Source: Scandinavium hiltneri (GTDB taxonomy: Bacteria > Pseudomonadota > Gammaproteobacteria > Enterobacterales > Enterobacteriaceae). From it: 64,000 nt of DNA. Shown here in pieces: positions 1 through 6,191 of this stretch (its first letter is position 1; each line of letters begins with the position of its first letter). The translations under genes and the position numbers were made by a program. The notes under the pieces are model-generated. The model saw only the letters and a list, made by a program, of their open reading frames with translations. It did not search any database and was not told the DNA's origin. The stretch is taken from NCBI RefSeq assembly GCF_024764835.1, contig NZ_JALIGE010000076.1, positions 124,001-188,000 of the forward strand, read 5' to 3'.

Positions 1-158
1 CTGGAGCGGAACACGATCAACGGAGCGACGCATTCCCACTCATAGCCCGGGCGACGGTAAATCACACGCTGGCCAACAGGGTCATAGCCGGTTACATTCA
101 CGACAACGGCGTGATGATCCTTGTAATAGCGGTTCAGTGGCTGAATGTATTCGTGCAT
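1..158 (-). CDS. DUF4222 family phage protein (partial, C-terminus off window)
   Basis: The minus-strand frame starts with ATG at 158 and stays open to the window edge (52 codons). It begins MHEYIQPLNRYYKDHHAV and continues with GYDPVGQRVIYRRPGYEWEC, which I recognise as a short DUF4222 protein common in the early regions of lambdoid prophages. A strong GGAGG ribosome site lies across the end of the antirepressor gene upstream, only one base beyond its stop, so the two are probably co-translated. Function unknown. The 3' end is missing. Confidence 0.75.
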   Translation of the reverse strand, partial: MHEYIQPLNRYYKDHHAVVVNVTGYDPVGQRVIYRRPGYEWECVAPLIVFRS

Positions 159-159
159 T

Positions 160-867
160 TCAGCCTCCCATCAGTTCAGAAGCGTAGCGCTGGGCTATCC
201 ACTGAACACCCTTCGGCGTGACGCGGGTTTGGGTGAAAGCGTGCCCAAAGTCTGAAGTACCGGTTTTTACGGTGAACAACCCTTCACGCTGGCGGAGTGC
301 GTGAGGCAGCAAATTACCGGACTGGCGGAAAAGCATCTTGTCGCGCAGCAGAACGTCAATCATGGCCTTCTCAGGCATGTTCAGAATTTTCGCTGTCTCA
401 CGCAGGCTCTTCGTCCCACCGGCTTCGACGTAGTGATTAACGAAGGCAACTTTCGGTGCATCCAATCTCACTCTCTGCGAAAGCTTCGCGTTCTGCTCGG
501 CCATATCAGCTGCGAGACGGAGTGCTTCAGGCAATGTTTGAGGCAGACCAGCCTGGCTCTCCAGCTCCTGCCAGCGATCCACAAGGCGAGCTGTAAACTG
601 TGGAGATAACTGAGCCACAATTACGTAGCTGTCGCGCTTGTTAATTTCATAAAAATGGTACGTCCGCCCATTCTGTTGATGGGTATACGGCGTTGGCGCA
701 TACCCCTGTATGACGCCAGAAGCCATCAGTCTGTCGATGGTTCGGCACACATCGGCATGGCGAGACTCAACAAGCTCCGCTATTTCACGACTGCTCATCG
801 TTGCAGAACTGTCCATAAACGGGGTTACAACTACCGGAGAATTGATGCTATTCGTCTGCTGAACCAT
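160..867 (-). CDS. Rha-family / KilAC phage antirepressor
   Basis: A 235-residue DNA-binding regulator. Residues about 20-105 form a Rha (pRha) N-terminal domain (SSREIAELVESRHADVCRTI, then YHFYEINKRDSYVIVAQLS). Residues about 120-230 form a KilAC/ANT C-terminal domain (FVNHYVEAGGTKSLRETAKI, LRQREGLFTVKTG). Proteins of this architecture act as lambdoid phage antirepressors or early regulators; the target here is inferred, not shown. GGGGAGGA precedes the ATG at 867. It sits in the leftward (cro-side) operon downstream of the YmfL-like gene. Confidence 0.9.
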   Translation of the reverse strand: MVQQTNSINSPVVVTPFMDSSATMSSREIAELVESRHADVCRTIDRLMASGVIQGYAPTPYTHQQNGRTYHFYEINKRDSYVIVAQLSPQFTARLVDRWQELESQAGLPQTLPEALRLAADMAEQNAKLSQRVRLDAPKVAFVNHYVEAGGTKSLRETAKILNMPEKAMIDVLLRDKMLFRQSGNLLPHALRQREGLFTVKTGTSDFGHAFTQTRVTPKGVQWIAQRYASELMGG

Positions 868-1045
868 TCTTTGCTCCTCCCCGTGAAATAAAGTCCCCCA
901 CAGCCCATTCAGTGAAACTGTGGTTCACCTGAGCCCACCCACCCAGTACTCTTACGGCATAGCAATACGTGACAACGCTTCTGCCACCGCGAACCGGTAG
1001 CGCGCGGAGTTGCGATCGCTGATAATTTGCGGTTAAATTGCTCAC
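848..1045 (-). CDS. Small phage protein, translationally coupled
   Basis: An open frame of 65 codons starting at GTG 1045. The GTG overlaps the TGA stop of the upstream YmfL-like gene as GTGA, and GGAG lies 8-9 bases before it, so coupling is likely. The protein starts MSNLTANYQRSQLRALPVRG and has a tyrosine/cysteine-rich middle (VTYCYAVRVLGGW), a pattern I associate with small Ash/Icd-like prophage ORFs without being able to name the family. Its last 20 bases overlap the start of the antirepressor gene. A longer GTG start at 1063 lacks a ribosome site. Function unknown. Confidence 0.5.
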   Translation of the reverse strand: MSNLTANYQRSQLRALPVRGGRSVVTYCYAVRVLGGWAQVNHSFTEWAVGDFISRGGAKNGSADE

Positions 1046-1599
1046 GCGGATTTCTCCATACACAATGATTTATCTGCCACGACGCCCGGAGCTGCACACT
1101 CGCGGGCGTCACTCTTTTCAGTCACACAAAAAACCCGAAACAACAGCGTTATATGCTCCTGAAACTTCGCAATTACCTGGTAACTGTTTTCCTCAATCTG
1201 TGCACGTTCATCAGCGTCAATCACCCCGTCAGCGGTCGCTTTCCGAATGTAACTGGAGTGTTTACCTAACCACTCGATGGACTCCATCAGGCGTTGGTTA
1301 ATGTCCGCGTTGTCAATGTCCTCTACGTCAGCCAGAGGAACGAATACGCCGCCAGTGTGTTTCGCGATAGCATCAGCGATATGGTTTGAGCCACCAGCGC
1401 GCTGCAGAACCATTGCCCATCCCAACGGGAAGATTTGATCGCCATCGACGCGTAGGCGGTTGAAAAGCGCGTTCTCCGTTACATCCAGCCATTCAGCCGC
1501 TTCGGCATATCCGCCCGGTAGCTCAGCTATCGTCTTTTTAATTGCAGCCACCAGCCAGGCCGGTTGGCGTTCTACTTTCCATTCAGGTTCATTACCCAC
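1042..1599 (-). CDS. YmfL-type phage regulatory protein (CII-like position)
   Basis: A 185-residue protein with a GTG start at 1599, preceded by AGGAG. The N-terminal half (WLVAAIKKTIAELPGGYAEA, AEWLDVTENALFNRLR) has a helix-turn-helix character. The C-terminal part continues with VFCVTEKSDARECAAPG, resembling YmfL of prophage e14. In e14-type phages this gene follows the Cro-like gene, where lambda has cII, and it is predicted to be a DNA-binding regulator. Here too it is the second gene of the leftward operon, 28 bases after cro. No function has been measured that I know of. Confidence 0.85.
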   Translation of the reverse strand: MGNEPEWKVERQPAWLVAAIKKTIAELPGGYAEAAEWLDVTENALFNRLRVDGDQIFPLGWAMVLQRAGGSNHIADAIAKHTGGVFVPLADVEDIDNADINQRLMESIEWLGKHSSYIRKATADGVIDADERAQIEENSYQVIAKFQEHITLLFRVFCVTEKSDARECAAPGVVADKSLCMEKSA

Positions 1600-1627
1600 G
1601 GTTAACTCCTAAACTCTGTGGTTACTG

Positions 1628-1825
1628 TTAAGCGACCGGCTCATTAGGCTTGTCATAAGCTTTTGAGTCATAAACCAGCACACCATTTGTCTGCTTCTCT
1701 GCTAGTAATGCGTATTGCCAAGGAACAACCTCTTTCCAGAGACTCACGGTTGACTTTGAAACGCCGAGAGCTTTCGCTACTGCGGTCGCCGTACCAAAAT
1801 GGTTGATTAAATCTTGCTTTAACAT
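1628..1825 (-). CDS. cro: Cro-like repressor
   Basis: A 65-residue single-domain helix-turn-helix protein. TATAVAKALGVSKSTVSLWKE (about residues 12-31) is the recognition unit, with the tail VPWQYALLAEKQTNGVL. It is the first gene of the leftward operon and diverges from the cI-like gene. Its ribosome site GGAGAGG sits 4 bases before the ATG. Like lambda Cro it should bind the three shared operators at 1858-1920 and shut off the repressor promoter; this role is inferred from position and fold. Confidence 0.88.
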   Translation of the reverse strand: MLKQDLINHFGTATAVAKALGVSKSTVSLWKEVVPWQYALLAEKQTNGVLVYDSKAYDKPNEPVA

Positions 1826-1857
1826 TGACCTCTCCAGGACATGAATAATGGCATTAA

Positions 1858-1873
1858 GTTTAATATTTCAAAC
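1858..1873. promoter_or_regulatory. CI/Cro operator, site 1
   Basis: GTTTAATATTTCAAAC fits a 16-bp dyad consensus GTTTRA-N4-TYAAAC that recurs in this immunity region. It is the cro-proximal site of a set of three, with start-to-start spacing of 23 and 24 bases. Confidence 0.7.
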
Positions 1874-1886
1874 CAAATATAGTCAA
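1858..1886 (-). promoter_or_regulatory. Predicted PR-like promoter for the cro operon
   Basis: On the minus strand TTGACT (1886-1881) serves as a -35 element. A -10-like AT-rich hexamer lies 16-17 bases further (around 1863-1858, TTAAAC or ATTAAA). The -35 lies within the middle operator and the -10 within the distal operator, so repressor bound to either would block it. The -35 is convincing; the -10 is a poor match. Confidence 0.5.
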
Positions 1887-1896
1887 GAAATTAAAC
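1881..1896. promoter_or_regulatory. CI/Cro operator, site 2 (degenerate left half)
   Basis: AGTCAAGAAATTAAAC has a perfect right half (TTAAAC) and a weak left half. It keeps the 23-24 base phasing with its neighbours and overlaps the -35 of the predicted cro promoter. Confidence 0.5.
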
Positions 1897-1904
1897 CATC
1901 ATAT

Positions 1905-1920
1905 GTTTAATTCTTTAAAC
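1905..1920. promoter_or_regulatory. CI/Cro operator, site 3
   Basis: GTTTAATTCTTTAAAC is a perfect dyad of the GTTTRA-N4-TYAAAC type. It ends one base before the ATG at 1921 chosen for the repressor, so occupancy would control repressor synthesis as lambda OR3 does. Confidence 0.65.
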
Positions 1921-2574
1921 ATGATTACTGAAACGATGGGCGACCGTATCTCGCGGCGCATGAAGGCTTTAAAGCTAAAAAGCACCCACCTTATGGCGGC
2001 TACTGGAGCTTCAAAGGGAACTGTTAGCCAGTGGGTTAATGGCGGCACAGAGCCGTCTGCGAAATACATAAGCAAACTTGCAGAAGTTTTAGGGGTGAGT
2101 GAGCGCTGGTTAACCGAAGGTGGCTTGATCGAAGAAACAATTGGCAATGCTGAGCCAGGTCCTGATCTGCGACGTAGGGTTCCTTTAATTTCTTCTGTTC
2201 AGGCTGGCAATTGGAAAGAGATGGTAGAGGGTAATTTGGATGAGGTAACTCATTGGATCGAGACAACAGCTAAAGTATCGCCTTATTCCTTCTCCTTACG
2301 TGTTTCTGGTGATTCGATGTCAGCGCCGTCAGGCAGTGGAATGTCTCTTCCAAATGGTTCGATTGTGATTGTGGACCCTGAAGTTGAACCGGTTAACGGA
2401 CGCATTGTGGTTGCTCGTATCAATGGAACCAATGAAACAACAGTGAAAAAATTGGCTATTGATGGTCCAAATATGTACCTGATGCCGCTGAATCCTTCAT
2501 TTCGTCCTATTCCTCTTGATTCCACATGCGAAATCGTTGGCGTATGCGTTCGGGTGGAAATGGACCTGCTCTAA
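1921..2574 (+). CDS. cI: CI-like phage repressor (HTH + S24 LexA-type peptidase)
   Basis: A lysogeny repressor of 217 residues. The N-terminal helix-turn-helix is MAATGASKGTVSQWVNGGTE (about residues 25-44). The C-terminal half is an S24 LexA/UmuD-like domain: cleavage site Ala95-Gly96 in SSVQAGNW, catalytic Ser132 in GDSMS and Lys176/177 in TTVKKLA, so RecA-stimulated self-cleavage on DNA damage is expected. An upstream ATG at 1903 would place operator 3 inside the gene and has no ribosome site. ATG 1921 (MITETMGDRISRR) aligns with P22 C2-type starts. It also lacks a Shine-Dalgarno and may be read from a leaderless transcript, as lambda cI is. A third ATG lies at 1936. Confidence 0.92.
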   Translation: MITETMGDRISRRMKALKLKSTHLMAATGASKGTVSQWVNGGTEPSAKYISKLAEVLGVSERWLTEGGLIEETIGNAEPGPDLRRRVPLISSVQAGNWKEMVEGNLDEVTHWIETTAKVSPYSFSLRVSGDSMSAPSGSGMSLPNGSIVIVDPEVEPVNGRIVVARINGTNETTVKKLAIDGPNMYLMPLNPSFRPIPLDSTCEIVGVCVRVEMDLL

Positions 2575-2602
2575 ACTCTTCTAAACCCCTCGTAGGATCA
2601 AG

Positions 2603-2625
2603 CCAGCGTAGAGCTGGTTTTTTTT
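2603..2625 (+). terminator. Rho-independent terminator after the repressor gene
   Basis: A CCAGC-GTAGA-GCTGG hairpin is followed by eight T. It lies 28 bases after the repressor stop and insulates it from the PL-like promoter downstream. Confidence 0.85.
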
Positions 2626-2641
2626 CACCCCCATTAATTTA

Positions 2642-2657
2642 GTTTAATTATTCAAAC
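2642..2657. promoter_or_regulatory. CI/Cro operator at the PL-like promoter, site 1
   Basis: GTTTAATTATTCAAAC matches the same dyad as the cro-side operators and sits just upstream of the TTGACA -35 at 2665. Confidence 0.68.
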
Positions 2658-2664
2658 TTTATCC

Positions 2665-2692
2665 TTGACATGATTGTTTGAATCATTAAACT
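2665..2692 (+). promoter_or_regulatory. PL-like early promoter of the integrase-side operon
   Basis: A perfect -35 TTGACA (2665-2670), a 16-base spacer and -10-like TAAACT (2687-2692) read rightward toward the yfdP homologue. Operators lie immediately upstream and over the spacer and -10, the arrangement of a repressed lambda PL. Confidence 0.72.
2676..2691. promoter_or_regulatory. CI/Cro operator at the PL-like promoter, site 2
   Basis: GTTTGAATCATTAAAC fits GTTTRA-N4-TYAAAC and covers the spacer and -10 of the rightward promoter. Confidence 0.68.
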
Positions 2693-2836
2693 AAATTCCA
2701 TCGACAGCGAACAGGCAGGACGCCCACGAAGTAGCCGCCCGAAGATACCTGAAGCCAGTAATGCCAGCACCTCTGTTCTGGCGGCCCGTTCATCTCCGTG
2801 ACGGCAACCGCCAGCTTTTTCAGAGCACAACGTGAA

Positions 2837-2892
2837 AGCGCACTCCTTCTCATCAGTTATGGGTGGCAGGTGTGAAAACAGTGGAGTGCGCT
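2837..2892 (+). repeat. Inverted repeat enclosing a small-ORF start
   Basis: AGCGCACTCC at 2837-2846 is the exact reverse complement of GGAGTGCGCT at 2883-2892, leaving a 36-base loop. The loop contains the GTG at 2872 and its upstream AGG, so RNA folding could affect translation of the 27-residue frame. Confidence 0.55.
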
Positions 2893-2955
2893 CTCAGTTG
2901 TGGTAATGCGGCTATGCGCACGCGGCGAGGCCAGTTCATTCAACCATTGAAATGA
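2872..2955 (+). CDS. Possible 27-residue leader peptide
   Basis: A GTG-started frame (MKTVECALSCGNAAMRTRRG and on) with AGG just upstream, located inside the loop of the leader inverted repeat. It resembles fragments common in prophage leaders but I cannot assign a family. Real translation is uncertain. Confidence 0.3.
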   Translation: MKTVECALSCGNAAMRTRRGQFIQPLK

Positions 2956-3089
2956 AGACTTTCTTCGTAGTGTAACGTCGCCAGCTCTGGCCAGGCTGGC
3001 AGGTGGAGGCACCACCACCACAACAATATTGCTGTGTGTAGTCTTGGCGGTACCCGGACCTTCCTTAGCCAAACCGGAGGAAGAAGATA

Positions 3090-3179
3090 ATGTTCTGCCG
3101 CGGTATCGCCCTTTTTACACAAGAGACAAGAGTACCAACGGGTGACGGGCCAACCCTCCCAACCCATCCGGGCGTTTGA
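3090..3179 (+). CDS. Possible 29-residue leader peptide with strong ribosome site
   Basis: An ATG frame of 29 codons (MFCRGIALFTQETRVPTGDG then PTLPTHPGV) preceded by GGAGGAAGAAGATA, one of the best ribosome sites of the prophage segment. It ends 78 bases before the yfdP homologue. No family recognised. The ribosome site is the main reason to list it. Confidence 0.4.
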   Translation: MFCRGIALFTQETRVPTGDGPTLPTHPGV

Positions 3180-3257
3180 CGTAGGCGCTGGTGCTCTTCT
3201 CTGTTGTGTATGGAGAAACTTACGGCGGCGGCAGCCGCTTAACCACGAGGAACCGAT

Positions 3258-3629
3258 ATGAGCAGTGATCGCATGACCGTAGTGCCCGATTTCCTGGGCG
3301 AACTGGATGCCGGTGTGTTCATGAACAAAATCGCCGCCGCCCTGAATACCACCGCGCTGGGAGTTCTGAACAACGGCAACAAAGGCAAAGTCACCCTGAC
3401 CTTTGACCTTGATCGCATGAGCAACTCAACCGAAGAGAAGCGCGTGATGATCAAACACAAATTGCAATATTCCTGCCCTACTCCACGCGGGAAAACGTCA
3501 GAAGAAGACACCACCGAAACCCCGATGTACGTCAATCGCGGCGGTAAGCTCACCATCTTGCAGGAAGACCAGGGGCAGCTGTTCGGCATTAACGGGGTCA
3601 CCGACGGAAAGCTTAAAGCGGCTCAGTGA
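3258..3629 (+). CDS. yfdP: YfdP-like phage protein
   Basis: A 123-residue protein (FLGELDAGVFMNKIAAALNT at the N-terminus, KVTLTFDLDRM in the middle, YVNRGGKLTILQEDQGQLFG at the end). Length and position match yfdP of the E. coli CPS-53 prophage, where it also precedes yfdQ and yfdR. GAGGAA lies 5 bases before the ATG. First sizeable gene of the rightward early operon. Biochemical function unknown. Confidence 0.75.
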   Translation: MSSDRMTVVPDFLGELDAGVFMNKIAAALNTTALGVLNNGNKGKVTLTFDLDRMSNSTEEKRVMIKHKLQYSCPTPRGKTSEEDTTETPMYVNRGGKLTILQEDQGQLFGINGVTDGKLKAAQ

Positions 3630-3687
3630 ACCGCGTCTGATTAATTCACTGCGATTTTTTCCACCAATTTATTTTTAAGGATTTTTT

Positions 3688-4518
3688 ATGTCCCAGCAAT
3701 TAGACAGCAGCGCGATCCAGCAAGTTAAAGACCTGGTTCTTTCTGGATATCATCTTGACGATGTCCAGGGGCTCGCATGCCCAACGGCAATTTTGCCGGA
3801 AAATACCGTCGTCGCCAGCCTTGAAAAATTTTCTCTTGAACGTTTCCGCTTCCGTGGAGCAATGGATACCACCAGTATTGACGACTTTGTGCGTTACTCT
3901 GCTGGCTACGCCAAACCAGAGGAAAAGGCCCGCTGCTTTATTGACGCCGAAAACATGCGGGCGAGCTCGATCTTCAACATCGGCACCCTGGACAATCCAG
4001 GCCATGCAGATAACGTCTCAACTATCCAACTGAAGAAAACAGCACCATTCCGTGCGCTGCTGGCTATCAACGGCGACCGCCTGAACCAAAAGCAGATTGC
4101 CGAATGGCTGGAAGACTGGAGCGATTTCCTGACGGCATTTGATGCAAACGGCGAAACCATGAGCATTGCGCAGGCTGCGCAGGCAGTACGCCGCGTCAAT
4201 ATCAAACAGGTGTCGGAATCTGCGCACGAAGACGAAGATTTCAGCGGCAAAAAATCCCTTATGGAAAGCGTGGAGGCCAGCAGCAAAGACGTTATGCCGG
4301 TTGCCTTCGAGTTCAAATGCGTACCGTATGAAGGCCTCACAGAACGTCGTTTCAGCCTGCGCAACAGCTTGCTGAAAAGTGGTGAACCGATGTTCGTGCT
4401 CCGCGTTGTGCAGCTGGAAGCACAGGAAGAGGCCATCGCCAACGAGTTCCGCGATCTGCTGATCGAGAAATTCGACGGCAAACCGGTAGAAACCTTTATC
4501 GGTAACTTCAAAGCGTAA
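3688..4518 (+). CDS. yfdQ: YfdQ-like DUF2303 phage protein
   Basis: A 276-residue DUF2303 protein (IDDFVRYSAGYAKPEEKARC, RALLAINGDRLNQKQIAEWL, FEFKCVPYEGLTERRFSLRN). The family is widespread in lambdoid and P22-like early regions and its molecular role is unknown. In E. coli CPS-53, overexpression of the yfdQRST cluster has been reported to interfere with chromosome replication initiation; whether that holds here is untested. AAGGA precedes the ATG. A hairpin without a T-run follows. Confidence 0.88.
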   Translation: MSQQLDSSAIQQVKDLVLSGYHLDDVQGLACPTAILPENTVVASLEKFSLERFRFRGAMDTTSIDDFVRYSAGYAKPEEKARCFIDAENMRASSIFNIGTLDNPGHADNVSTIQLKKTAPFRALLAINGDRLNQKQIAEWLEDWSDFLTAFDANGETMSIAQAAQAVRRVNIKQVSESAHEDEDFSGKKSLMESVEASSKDVMPVAFEFKCVPYEGLTERRFSLRNSLLKSGEPMFVLRVVQLEAQEEAIANEFRDLLIEKFDGKPVETFIGNFKA

Positions 4519-4530
4519 TTGCTCTGCCTT

Positions 4531-4555
4531 AATTGCCCTGCGCGCCGGGGCAATT
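4531..4555 (+). other. Hairpin after yfdQ (no T-run)
   Basis: AATTGCCC pairs perfectly with GGGCAATT across a 9-base GC-rich loop. With no T-run it is more likely an RNA stability or processing element between yfdQ and yfdR than an intrinsic terminator. Confidence 0.45.
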
Positions 4556-4649
4556 AGTGAAGCGTAATTCCATTATTTATCGCCATCTGGCGAGGGATTC
4601 GTACAGTCAAAATTCAGCGCGGTGCAGCGCGTAATATGGAGAATCACAG

Positions 4650-5186
4650 ATGAGTTTTATCCAGACACTATCGGGCAAGAAGTTTAATTTCATCAACCCC
4701 ACGGCCAATGACGTTGATATTGAAGATATCGCGACTGCCCTTTCAAACATCTGTCGTTTCACTGGCCATCTTCCTGAGTTTTACAGCGTTGCCGAGCATT
4801 CTGTGCTGGCAAGCCTCATTGTGCCTCCGGAATTTGCTTTCGAAGCGCTGATGCACGACGCGGCAGAAGCCTACTGTCAGGACGTTCCTGCCCCACTTAA
4901 GGCCCTGCTCCCAGATTATCGCCGGATCGAAGCGCGCGTTGACGGCCTTATTAGGTCCGTATTCGACCTGCCAGCGGAAATGTCACCGGTTGTGAAATAT
5001 GCAGACCTTACGATGCTGGCGACAGAACGCCGTGATCTGGATATTGATGATGGAACAGAGTGGCCGTGTCTGAAAGGGATTCCCACCAGCGACATTATCC
5101 AGATCGTTCCCCTTCGTCCCGGCCAGGCGTACGGCAAGTTTATGGCTCGTTTCAACGAACTGATGGAAATCCGTAAATGCGCATGA
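4650..5186 (+). CDS. yfdR: YfdR-like HD-domain nucleotidase
   Basis: A 178-residue HD-superfamily phosphohydrolase. The first metal His is in YSVAEHSVLAS (about residue 48), the HD pair in FEALMHDAAEAYC (about 74-75) and the final Asp in VKYADLTMLATERRDL. E. coli YfdR belongs to this HD nucleotidase family and has been reported to bind DnaA. A TGGAGA ribosome site lies 7 bases before the ATG. The 3' end overlaps the next gene, so co-translation is likely. All metal-binding residues look intact. Confidence 0.88.
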   Translation: MSFIQTLSGKKFNFINPTANDVDIEDIATALSNICRFTGHLPEFYSVAEHSVLASLIVPPEFAFEALMHDAAEAYCQDVPAPLKALLPDYRRIEARVDGLIRSVFDLPAEMSPVVKYADLTMLATERRDLDIDDGTEWPCLKGIPTSDIIQIVPLRPGQAYGKFMARFNELMEIRKCA

Positions 5187-5938
5187 ATAAAGCCGAGTTA
5201 ATAACATCGCTGCGCCTGGCTGCCAAATATCTCCCTGCAACTACTGCAACGTTATTGAATGAAGCAGCAACCAGGCTGGATGTCACCAGTGCTGCGTTAA
5301 GCGAATCATTGGAACAACGCAACGCGCTGGCCGCAGAGAAGCGCATCGCTGAACTGGAAAATGATGAAGTCCGCCAGCGCCTCGCCAATGCCGAGCACCA
5401 GCTGCACATGGCAGAACTGGCGAAATATAACCTCAGGGCTGGGCGTAAAGCACAGTTCCGCAAACGAAAAGTAGCTGAGAAGCGCATCGCTGAACTGGAG
5501 GGCGGAACGCTAACCGTGCCTGATGGTTTTGCTGCTATCGGTGAAAACATCCGCACGCAGGATAACCGCATCACCTCAGACCCGCTGTTCTGCGTGTTCC
5601 AGAAGCGTGAAATCGTTGTAGACGAAGATTACGACTGCGACCGTATCGTTTGGGTTGATGAGGATGGCAGAGAGGCGACTGAGCGTCAGCGTATTCGATT
5701 GGAGCTTCTACATCAAAACTTTCGCGAGCCGCCTGAAAAATGGCGTCGTGTAGCAGTGAAAGATATCGAAGATTTCGTTACCTGCTGTTTCACGGAACAA
5801 GGCTGCAAAGACTACCTGGCCTGTAACGGACACAATCTGCGGCAGCCATTCATTTACGTGAAAAGCGGATTCCGCAACGCTGAGTTTATCGACATTCGAA
5901 ACTGGCTCGCTGCCATAACACTGGATATGCGGGAGTGA
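5183..5938 (+). CDS. Ea22-like early phage protein
   Basis: About 251 residues. The N-terminus is MNKAELITSLRLAAKYLPAT, residues about 45-110 are a charged coiled coil with repeated EKRIAELE units, and the C-terminal part (FVTCCFTEQGCKDYLACNGH, IDIRNWLAAI) is a module seen in Ea22-like proteins of Shiga-toxin and lambdoid phages. ATG 5183 overlaps the yfdR stop as ATGA. ATG 5177 is a possible alternative with slightly better spacing to GGAAAT. Function unknown. Confidence 0.75.
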   Translation: MNKAELITSLRLAAKYLPATTATLLNEAATRLDVTSAALSESLEQRNALAAEKRIAELENDEVRQRLANAEHQLHMAELAKYNLRAGRKAQFRKRKVAEKRIAELEGGTLTVPDGFAAIGENIRTQDNRITSDPLFCVFQKREIVVDEDYDCDRIVWVDEDGREATERQRIRLELLHQNFREPPEKWRRVAVKDIEDFVTCCFTEQGCKDYLACNGHNLRQPFIYVKSGFRNAEFIDIRNWLAAITLDMRE

Positions 5939-5942
5939 CGCT

Positions 5943-6188
5943 ATGGCTACCAATGAAATTTTAACAGTTTCGCGCATCGGTCGCGCAGATGGTGAGTACG
6001 GCTGTTATTGCCCTCACTGCGGCAAGCCAATGTTCTTCTCGGAAGATGACATTGATGATATCCGAGGATCGCAGTATCAGCACACCAGCATCATCAGCCT
6101 TCTGACTAGCGAGCGTTGTGATGGATGGCTTGAGGTGTCTACTGACGCAGGTTACTCACGAATTATGTTCGATCAGGGAGGTGAATAA
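5943..6188 (+). CDS. Small phage protein with a CxxC motif
   Basis: An 81-residue acidic protein with a YCPHCGKPMFF motif near residue 21, suggesting half of a zinc-binding site or a redox pair; only this one CxxC is present, plus a lone Cys later (ERCDGWL). GGGAG lies 7 bases before the ATG, overlapping the previous gene's end. The following gene starts 3 bases after its stop. Family not recognised. Confidence 0.7.
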   Translation: MATNEILTVSRIGRADGEYGCYCPHCGKPMFFSEDDIDDIRGSQYQHTSIISLLTSERCDGWLEVSTDAGYSRIMFDQGGE

Positions 6189-6191
6189 GCC

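Larger units (their letters stand above)
2693..3257 (+). other. Long early leader (565 bp) with small ORFs and a stem-loop
   Basis: There is no long gene between the PL-like promoter and the yfdP homologue. The stretch holds a 10-bp perfect inverted repeat (2837-2846 / 2883-2892) and at least two tiny frames with plausible starts (2872-2955 and 3090-3179). No N-type antiterminator of usual size is visible. CGCTCTCA at about 2889 differs by one base from a boxA core, but no convincing boxB follows. The minus-strand frames here show no family resemblance. Confidence 0.5.

Noticed and set aside
301..609. 102-codon plus-strand frame
   Set aside because: Complement of the Rha/KilAC antirepressor gene; no start signal.
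2886..2900. boxA-like CGCTCTCA as an N-antitermination nut site
   Set aside because: One-base mismatch only, but no adjacent boxB hairpin and no N-like protein seen.
2857..3167. Minus-strand frames of 71-75 codons in the early leader
   Set aside because: They run against the PL-like transcript, lack ribosome sites and show no phage-family features.
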